A DNA stretch of 11,922 nt from Gemmatimonadota bacterium (lineage in GTDB: Bacteria > 4572-55 > J002): the NCBI GenBank assembly GCA_003697105.1, contig RFFQ01000163.1:1-11922 (forward strand), in the 5' to 3' direction. Shown piece after piece: positions 6,286 to 11,922 of the stretch. The position numbers were made by a program, and so were the translations under genes. The notes beneath the pieces are model-generated. The model searched no databases. It was not told the DNA's origin and saw only the letters and a list, made by a program, of their open reading frames with translations. Numbering within the stretch: the first letter of the stretch is position 1; every line of letters starts with the position of its first letter.

Positions 6286-7812
6286 ATGGCAAAACTTGTA
6301 GAATGTGTCCCGAATTTTAGCGAGGGACGCCGACCAGAAATTATCGAACAGATTGTAGAAGAAATCCGAAAAGTGGATGATGTCCAACTGCTGGACTACG
6401 AAATGGATGCCAACCATAACCGTGCGGTCGTCACGTTTATTGGTACCCCAGAGGGCGCCAAGATTGCCGCATTTAATGCCTGTAAAAAAGCCGCAGAATT
6501 GATCGATTTAAATCAACATTCTGGAGAGCACCCGCGCATGGGCGCCACCGATGTGATCCCGTTTGTGCCTATCTCCGAAATTACGATGGATGAATGTGTC
6601 GCGCTGGCACACGCTGTGGCGAAAGAAATTGCCGAGAAACTGGATATTCCCACCTATATGTATGAACATGCCGCAACAAAAGTCTCCCGCAAAAAATTAC
6701 CCAATGTTCGGAAAGGGGAATTTGAAGGTCTGCGGGAAGCGATTCAAACAGATCCCAAACGGGCGCCGGATTATGGAAAATGTGAAGTCCACCCCACTGC
6801 GGGAGCGACGGCGGTTGGAGCACGGGAATTTTTGATTGCCTACAATGTGAATCTGGCTACAAAAGATGTGGATATTGCCATGAAAATCGCGAATGCGATT
6901 CGAGGTATTAAAGGGAATCTAAAATATGTCCGTGCCTTGGGATTTGAACTGGAAGATCGAGGCATCACCCAAGTATCGATGAATCTAGTCAATTATAAGC
7001 AAAATCCCATGTATCGCGTGTTTGAAATGATCAAAAGCGAAGCGGAACGCTGGGGAGCACCCATTGTGGGGGGCGAAATCGTCGGGCTGGTACCGATGGA
7101 TGCCTTGATTGATGTCGCCGATTTTTATTTGCGATTAGAGAACTTCGATAAAAATCAGGTGATCGAAAATCAGCTCTTAGCGGGCGGTGCGACCGGTGGA
7201 GGAAAAATGGGACCCACCGCTTTTTTGGATGAGGTGGCGTCGGATTCGCCCGCGCCGGGCGGAGGGAGTGTCGCCTCCTTAGCCGGTGCACTAGGTGCCG
7301 CTTTAACCGCGATGGTCTGTAACCTTACCCGCAAGAAAAAAGCATACAAAGCCGTTAAAGAAGAGATGCTTGCCGTGTTAGGTGAAGCGGAAACCTTGCG
7401 TCACCGGCTGACAGACCTTATTCAAGAAGATGCCGATGCCTTTGATGAAGTAATGGCAGCGTTCAAAATCGCGAAAGATGACCCGGAGCGGGAGGCGGCA
7501 ATCCAAAACGCCTACAAAAAAGCCGCCCAAGTCCCGCTGGAAACAGCACGAACCTGCAAACAGGTGTTGGATTTAGCACGGGTTGTCGCTGAAAAAGGCA
7601 ATGTAAATTCGATCTCTGATGCTGGAGTGGCGGCACTAATGGCACAATCCGGAGTGCGCGGCGCGATCATGAATGTCAAAATCAACCTGACAGAAATTAC
7701 CGATGAAACCTTCAAGGCGGAATTACGCCAGGAACTGGTGGAACTGGAAACAAATACCATCTCCCTTGCAGAGGAAATTCTGGCAATGGTGAATGGTAAA
7801 ATTGAAGGGTAA
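6286..7812 (+). CDS. ftcD: Fused glutamate formiminotransferase / formiminotetrahydrofolate cyclodeaminase
   Basis: This bifunctional enzyme transfers the formimino group of formiminoglutamate to tetrahydrofolate, giving glutamate, and then deaminates the product to 5,10-methenyltetrahydrofolate and ammonia. The 508 residues split into a formiminotransferase part (about 1-298), starting with CVPNFSEGR and holding the EHPRMGATDVIPF motif with catalytic His82 at the same position as in the pig enzyme, and a cyclodeaminase part (about 311-508), with FLDEVAS, the glycine-rich SPAPGGGSVAS, the acidic EDADAFDEVM and ISDAGVAAL. A glycine-rich linker (299-309) joins them. The fused form is best known from animals (about 541 residues) but occurs in various bacteria; many others keep separate genes. 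ATG 6286 is the only sensible start. It acts directly after HutI, encoded just upstream, yet has its own promoter. The TPR gene follows 46 bases downstream. Confidence 0.96.
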   Translation: MAKLVECVPNFSEGRRPEIIEQIVEEIRKVDDVQLLDYEMDANHNRAVVTFIGTPEGAKIAAFNACKKAAELIDLNQHSGEHPRMGATDVIPFVPISEITMDECVALAHAVAKEIAEKLDIPTYMYEHAATKVSRKKLPNVRKGEFEGLREAIQTDPKRAPDYGKCEVHPTAGATAVGAREFLIAYNVNLATKDVDIAMKIANAIRGIKGNLKYVRALGFELEDRGITQVSMNLVNYKQNPMYRVFEMIKSEAERWGAPIVGGEIVGLVPMDALIDVADFYLRLENFDKNQVIENQLLAGGATGGGKMGPTAFLDEVASDSPAPGGGSVASLAGALGAALTAMVCNLTRKKKAYKAVKEEMLAVLGEAETLRHRLTDLIQEDADAFDEVMAAFKIAKDDPEREAAIQNAYKKAAQVPLETARTCKQVLDLARVVAEKGNVNSISDAGVAALMAQSGVRGAIMNVKINLTEITDETFKAELRQELVELETNTISLAEEILAMVNGKIEG

Positions 7813-7848
7813 TTTACCGAGTCTCTGCCGGAATGCCGGTGTTGAATT

Positions 7849-7861
7849 GAGGTGAACCGTG
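7849..7861 (+). promoter_or_regulatory. Ribosome binding site fixing the GTG start of the TPR gene
   Basis: GAGGTGA at 7849-7855 is an excellent anti-Shine-Dalgarno match and lies just before GTG at 7859-7861. No in-frame ATG of comparable quality exists nearby, so GTG is the probable initiation codon. Confidence 0.75.
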
Positions 7862-10732
7862 GCGAAAGCAAAGTCCAAACTCATTTCCGATGCCCGTAAA
7901 GAAGCTAAAAAAGGGCGATACGAAAAAGCCGCCGACTTATACAAACAGGCATTAGAAGCGGATCCAACGGACTATAATTTATGTATCACCCTAGGGGATA
8001 CCTATGTCAAACTAGAGCGCAACTTCGATGCGGTGAAATCGTATGAAATGGCGGCGGATATTTGCCAACGGGAAGGGTTGCTCGTACCGGCAATCGCGAT
8101 CTGTAAAAAGATCACGCGGGCACGTCCCAACCATGCCCCCGCATACAAACGGTTGGGAGAGTTATACGGTGAGCGCCATTTGCTCAAAGATGCGATTGAC
8201 AATTACAGCCAATACGCAGATTTGATGCTCAAAGAAAATAACATGAATGAGGTCTTGAATGCCTATAAACAGGTGGTAGACCTCGCCCCAACTAACGTGA
8301 CCATTCGCACCCGGCTGGCAGAATTGTATGTCTCCCAAAAGCAAATTGACCGTGCACTTGTTGAATACCATACCCTGCTGGACTTGTATAAAAAACAAGG
8401 AAATGATGATAAAGTTCAGGAGATCGAATCCAAAATCAGAGAATTAGGCTCTACCCCAGACGCCGCACCACCGCGCCCGGCCCAAACAGAAGCACCGGGT
8501 GCCTCCGCCCCTCCCCCCAGTGAGGGTCCTATCGAAATGGATTTGACAGATTTGGATTCATTGAACGATCTCGATAATGATGTGACGATTGGGACACCAT
8601 CGATAGAAGATAGCCCCTCTCCCGATGAGGTGAGCGAGGGTATTCCGGTGGATTTATCGGGTTTAGACGATTTAAGTGCTCCAGAACCCACCGGCGAAAC
8701 CGGTGCCAGTGTACCCGGGGGACTGGCGGATGAAGCACCTGCAGAAGCCGGAGGTACGTTTGAGATTCCAGCCGAAGACCTACCGCCAACAGAAGACCTT
8801 GAGACGGATGATGAACCTGTTCTTTCCATTGATGAAGACCTCCTGATTGGGGGCGATATTTCCTTTGAAGCGGAAGAAGAACCCCCGGCAAGTACCCCAC
8901 CCCCCGTGGAAGATACACCCGAACCGGATGCGGCCGATATCTTGGCAGAGATGGGGCTTTTTGGGGATATGGCTACCTCCACGGAAGATGAGGATGAAGA
9001 GGAAGAACCGTATGAAGCGGAGGAAGAAGACGTCGTTTCCCCACCCATGCCGGAGATTCTGGATGATACCCAACCCGAACCGGAAGAACCGGAAGAACCG
9101 GAAGTAAAACCAACGCCTCCTCCCTCCCAACCGGCAGTAACGGCTACAAAACCGGTGCCTCCCTCAGAACCCGCAGAGTCAACCCCGACCACCATCCCCG
9201 AAGCAACGGCATTGTTGGAGGAAAATCCCAGAAATTGGCGAATATATCTAATTTTGGGAGACTTGTTTGAACAGGAAGCCGCTCGATCCGGTAATTTCGA
9301 TCTGGTAATGAATGCCGCCGTAGTGTACCAGCGCGGCGCCGAAGGCTACGAGCAAGATGAGGACTTTGAAGGTGCGGCGCAAGGCTATATCCGGTGGATG
9401 AAGATCGCCGGTGAAATTGATGCACCAGACGCCATTATCCAATCCATCTTGCAGAAATTATCCATGTTCGCCCAGCGGATTACCAATAACAAAGTCAACG
9501 CCCAAATTTATGAACAAATCGCCTTGCACTATGTCAATGACCAAGACTTGGATTCAGCAAGCGCCTACTACCAAAAGATGGTTGAATCGGCGTATTCGGT
9601 TATGGAGCGGGAGCTAATCAGTAACGGTTACGTCGGGCTTGCCAAAGTGCTGATCGCGAAAAATGAGGTGGAAACTGCCCGAAAACGCTTGGAAACCGCT
9701 TTGAAGTTTAATAAATCGCACTCGGAAGCCGCCCAATTGCTCATGAAAATCGATATGGGAGAAATTGGTGCTCCTGCGCCCGCACCCCCGGTAGCGCCTC
9801 CAGCGACACAGCAAGCCCCACCCGCAACACCATTATATTCTCCCCCCAAAGACGAAGGGTATGTCAATGTTCAGGACTGGTTTCAAGATGACTCTGATGA
9901 CTCGGAAGTCATTGATATTCGTCAGGATGCGCCAGATTTTCTGGATAGTGACTCGGTAGAAGACATCATCAAAGGATTTCGTGCCGGACTGGAAGAAACT
10001 ATCTCCGAAGAAGATTATGCCATGCGCTACGATCTAGGAGTTGCCTACAAAGAAATGGGTCTGTTGGATGAGGCCATCAGCGAATTTCAAAAGGCAACCA
10101 GTGGCGGCGATCAACAGTTAAAAGCGTATGAAAATATCGGGGTCTGTTTTCTGGAAAAAAATGAACCCCGTTTTGCCATCCGGCAATTACTGAAAGGGAT
10201 GGAAGTACGCGGCTACCCCGATGAGCAATATATTGGCTTGCATTATTATATGGGACGAGCCTATGAAGAGTTGGGGGATACTCAAAAAGCACTTGCGGAA
10301 TATGAAGAAGTCTATGTCATGGATGTCGCCTTTAAAGATGTACAAGAACGGATTTCCCGGCTGAGTAAATTGAAGGATGCCGGCGCCAAGCCAGCATCCC
10401 CGGCTCCATCTCCCCCCACAGGGAAGAAAACCTCTCCTGATGTGGGTGCAGGGGCACCCACACCGGCAACGGTGCCTCCCGCATCTGCACCGCGACGCTT
10501 CCAACCACCCGGTATGAAAGGCGCACCTACCCCCAAACCGGTCGGCCCGCGCACACCAGCTAAACCCCCAGCCGTAGATGATACAACAGAAACCAAAAAC
10601 TCTTTTTTCGATGAAGATGACTTGGATATCCCGGCATTGGATGGCATCGCCGGCGATAAAGATGATGCCGATAAAAGTAAGCGACCTTCTAAAAAGAAAA
10701 ACGACCGTGACAAACGGATTTCATTTCTATAA
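7859..10732 (+). CDS. Long tetratricopeptide-repeat protein with acidic/proline-rich linkers
   Basis: This 957-residue protein has three helical repeat blocks joined by low-complexity linkers. Block one (about 7-195) contains clear TPRs, for example GRYEKAADLYKQALEADP. Residues 199-450 are a Pro/Glu/Asp/Thr-rich disordered linker with recurring acidic-leucine patches (DLTDLDSLNDLD, DLSGLDDLS, SIDEDLLIGG). Block two (about 450-630) is a divergent TPR-like domain, followed by an Ala/Pro linker (636-664). Block three (about 698-838) has canonical TPRs including LGVAYKEMGLLDEAISEF. The tail is proline-rich, then acidic (FFDEDDLDIPALDGI), then basic, ending DKRISFL. There is no signal peptide or transmembrane segment, so it is probably a cytoplasmic scaffold. 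TPRs bind proteins; the partner is not shown. It is 21 bases from the ExeA-like ATPase gene and probably co-transcribed with it. FimV-type hubs have a similar acidic-linker layout, but LysM and membrane parts are missing here. Confidence 0.85.
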   Translation: MAKAKSKLISDARKEAKKGRYEKAADLYKQALEADPTDYNLCITLGDTYVKLERNFDAVKSYEMAADICQREGLLVPAIAICKKITRARPNHAPAYKRLGELYGERHLLKDAIDNYSQYADLMLKENNMNEVLNAYKQVVDLAPTNVTIRTRLAELYVSQKQIDRALVEYHTLLDLYKKQGNDDKVQEIESKIRELGSTPDAAPPRPAQTEAPGASAPPPSEGPIEMDLTDLDSLNDLDNDVTIGTPSIEDSPSPDEVSEGIPVDLSGLDDLSAPEPTGETGASVPGGLADEAPAEAGGTFEIPAEDLPPTEDLETDDEPVLSIDEDLLIGGDISFEAEEEPPASTPPPVEDTPEPDAADILAEMGLFGDMATSTEDEDEEEEPYEAEEEDVVSPPMPEILDDTQPEPEEPEEPEVKPTPPPSQPAVTATKPVPPSEPAESTPTTIPEATALLEENPRNWRIYLILGDLFEQEAARSGNFDLVMNAAVVYQRGAEGYEQDEDFEGAAQGYIRWMKIAGEIDAPDAIIQSILQKLSMFAQRITNNKVNAQIYEQIALHYVNDQDLDSASAYYQKMVESAYSVMERELISNGYVGLAKVLIAKNEVETARKRLETALKFNKSHSEAAQLLMKIDMGEIGAPAPAPPVAPPATQQAPPATPLYSPPKDEGYVNVQDWFQDDSDDSEVIDIRQDAPDFLDSDSVEDIIKGFRAGLEETISEEDYAMRYDLGVAYKEMGLLDEAISEFQKATSGGDQQLKAYENIGVCFLEKNEPRFAIRQLLKGMEVRGYPDEQYIGLHYYMGRAYEELGDTQKALAEYEEVYVMDVAFKDVQERISRLSKLKDAGAKPASPAPSPPTGKKTSPDVGAGAPTPATVPPASAPRRFQPPGMKGAPTPKPVGPRTPAKPPAVDDTTETKNSFFDEDDLDIPALDGIAGDKDDADKSKRPSKKKNDRDKRISFL

Positions 10733-10753
10733 TAGCTCAGGGAGATGGTGTGA

Positions 10754-11716
10754 ATGACGTATGAACAGTTTTATAATCTAACAATGCAACCATTTTCCAA
10801 TTCACCGGACGGTCGTTTTTATTGCCCTACCAGCCAACACCAACAGGCAATTATTCGGATGATGTATGCGGCATATGCCATGAAAGGGTTGGCACTGCTT
10901 GTCGGTGGTATTGGGTGCGGCAAAACCACGCTTTCCCGCCGCCTGCTGAACGAACTCTCGCCGGATGAATACGAAACTGGTTTGCTGGTAATCGTACACG
11001 CCAACATTACGGCACACTGGTTGTTGCGCAAAATTGCCTCTCAATTGGGCGTACAAGACCCCAAAGAAGAAAAAATCGATCTCCTCAATCAAATTTTTCA
11101 CCGCTTGATGGAAATCCATGACGAGGGAAAAAAAGCCGTTATCATCATTGATGAAGCAAACATGCTCAATACCCGAGAGTTAATGGAAGAATTTCGGGGA
11201 CTGCTAAACATGGAACTTCCCGGACGGAAACTGATTACATTTATTTTAGTCGGTTTACCGGAACTTGAAGACCATTTGGCGTTAGATGAACCCCTCAAAC
11301 AACGCGTTGCTGTCCGGTTTTCCTTACAAGCATTGCTACCGGATGGCGTTAAAGAATATATTCAACACCGGTTATCCGTGGCAGGAGGAAATCCCAACAC
11401 GTTTTCGGATGAGGCGATTAAATTGATTTACCGCACCTCACGGGGAGTTCCGCGGGTAATTAACACGATTTGCGATAATGCCCTGTTTGAAGGCTATCTG
11501 CTGCAAAAGCCGATCATTGACGCCGAGCTGATACGCACCGTCTGTATTTCGTTAGGGCTAATTCAACCAGAATACCAACGGAAAGTAGCACAATTAAAAA
11601 CGAAGGTTGCTAAACTGAAAGCCACCCGGCAACACCGGCAAAAAGCTACCCCAGCGGGTTCAGGAGAGTCTGGGGCACGGCAGCAGGTGCGGGTGCCGGC
11701 TTCAAATTCGCAATAG
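10754..11716 (+). CDS. ExeA/GspA-like AAA+ ATPase without peptidoglycan-binding domain
   Basis: The protein matches the AAA+ family that includes ExeA/GspA (type II secretion assembly) and the transposition ATPase TniB. The N-terminus (YEQFYNLTMQPFSNSPDGRF) is the ExeA-type opening with the PF and PDxRF elements. Walker A is GGIGCGKTT (51-59), Walker B is VIIIDEAN (129-136), followed by a sensor strand ending LVGLPEL (165-171), LKQRVAVRF with a likely arginine finger near Arg184, and GVPRVINTICDNAL (231-244) as the sensor-2 region. After residue 270 comes a short Lys-rich helix (LKTKVAKLKATR) and a disordered tail. Classical ExeA has a transmembrane helix and periplasmic peptidoglycan-binding domain after the ATPase; both are absent in this 320-residue form. 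The start has GGAG nine bases upstream. It is the last gene before a strong terminator. No transposase is nearby, which argues against TniB. Confidence 0.88.
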   Translation: MTYEQFYNLTMQPFSNSPDGRFYCPTSQHQQAIIRMMYAAYAMKGLALLVGGIGCGKTTLSRRLLNELSPDEYETGLLVIVHANITAHWLLRKIASQLGVQDPKEEKIDLLNQIFHRLMEIHDEGKKAVIIIDEANMLNTRELMEEFRGLLNMELPGRKLITFILVGLPELEDHLALDEPLKQRVAVRFSLQALLPDGVKEYIQHRLSVAGGNPNTFSDEAIKLIYRTSRGVPRVINTICDNALFEGYLLQKPIIDAELIRTVCISLGLIQPEYQRKVAQLKTKVAKLKATRQHRQKATPAGSGESGARQQVRVPASNSQ

Positions 11717-11755
11717 GCTAATGTTTTCGAGAGCCAGAAAGCTAAAAAGACTACC

Positions 11756-11791
11756 TCGGGCTTTGGTATCCCAACCAAAGCCCGATTTTTT
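11756..11791 (+). terminator. Strong intrinsic terminator after the ExeA-like gene
   Basis: TCGGGCTTTGGT (11756-11767) and ACCAAAGCCCGA (11774-11785) form a perfect 12-base stem around a six-base loop, followed at once by six T residues (11786-11791). This is a textbook rho-independent terminator for rightward transcription, 39 bases after the stop codon of the ATPase gene. It marks the end of the ftcD-TPR-ATPase transcript. There is no matching T tract on the other strand, so it acts in one direction. Confidence 0.95.
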
Positions 11792-11922
11792 AAACGACCG
11801 GCACAGATTATCCCCCGTACAGAGACAGCTCTGAAGAATGAGTACATGTATAAAGTTACAGTGCAGATTTGAGGCTAGCCAAAAAAATATTTTTTCGCAG
11901 ACTGTTGTAATACTTTCTATGA

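Noticed and set aside
7827-7841. CCGG-containing inverted repeat between ftcD and the TPR gene as a terminator.
   Set aside because: The stem is only about four bases, there is no T tract, and it lies close to the next ribosome binding site.
8416-9195. A 259-codon open frame on the minus strand, rich in Ser and Gly.
   Set aside because: It is antisense to the acidic Pro/Glu linker of the TPR gene; skewed codon use there removes stops on the opposite strand. Its composition is pure low complexity and it has no independent context.
10754-11716. TniB-type transposition ATPase reading of the AAA+ gene.
   Set aside because: No transposase, terminal inverted repeats or target duplication are visible, and the N-terminal PF and PDGRF elements fit the ExeA-type group better.
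11838-11922. An ATG-started frame open to the right edge (28 codons).
   Set aside because: The ribosome site is weak, the region is AT-rich and the peptide (MSTCIKLQCRFEASQ...) is not recognisable. It may simply be intergenic; the sequence ends before this can be decided.
11792-11922. Post-terminator region with a five-base hairpin (CAGAG/CTCTG at 11820-11833) and an A-T palindrome near 11882-11895.
   Set aside because: Both structures are short and common by chance; no convincing promoter or RNA gene can be supported here.

Overview
The window carries ten protein-coding genes (nine complete, one cut at the left edge) at high coding density, with base composition near 50% GC by eye. Good sigma70-type promoters and purine-rich ribosome binding sites fit a bacterium. 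HslV, a class I GalT, an ExeA/GspA-type ATPase and a long TPR protein with acidic linkers suggest a Gram-negative-like lineage, perhaps uncultured and loosely delta-proteobacterial or candidate-phylum in flavour. I cannot assign a phylum from the sequence alone. I see no mobile elements, CRISPR arrays, tRNA or rRNA genes.

Left part, minus strand (1-1890): a leftward operon read as sbcD-like nuclease, hslV protease subunit, then the first 22 codons of a gene whose N-terminus resembles the YtfJ/GerW family. sbcD and hslV overlap by 14 bases. A textbook TTGACA-17-TAATAT promoter at 1945-1973 drives the operon. The divergent gap to galT (1891-2115) also holds a galT promoter candidate and a short palindrome between the two promoters.

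Middle part, plus strand (2116-6147): galT (Leloir pathway), then a small uncharacterised zinc-ribbon protein with its own promoter, a divergent YchF-type P-loop NTPase with a TTG start, and hutI (imidazolonepropionase). The last three are separated by only 26 and 12 bases and probably form one operon.

Right part, plus strand (6286-11716): ftcD, a fused formiminotransferase-cyclodeaminase behind its own promoter and an AT-rich leader; a 957-residue TPR protein with long acidic/proline-rich linkers; and an ExeA-like AAA+ ATPase, closed by a very strong intrinsic terminator at 11756-11791. HutI and FtcD catalyse consecutive steps of histidine breakdown: imidazolone propionate to formiminoglutamate, then glutamate plus a one-carbon unit on tetrahydrofolate. 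hutH and hutU are not in the window. The TPR protein and ExeA-like ATPase look like a co-transcribed pair and are the most likely place for an undescribed function, probably linked to envelope, secretion or pilus assembly, but nothing in the sequence proves that role.
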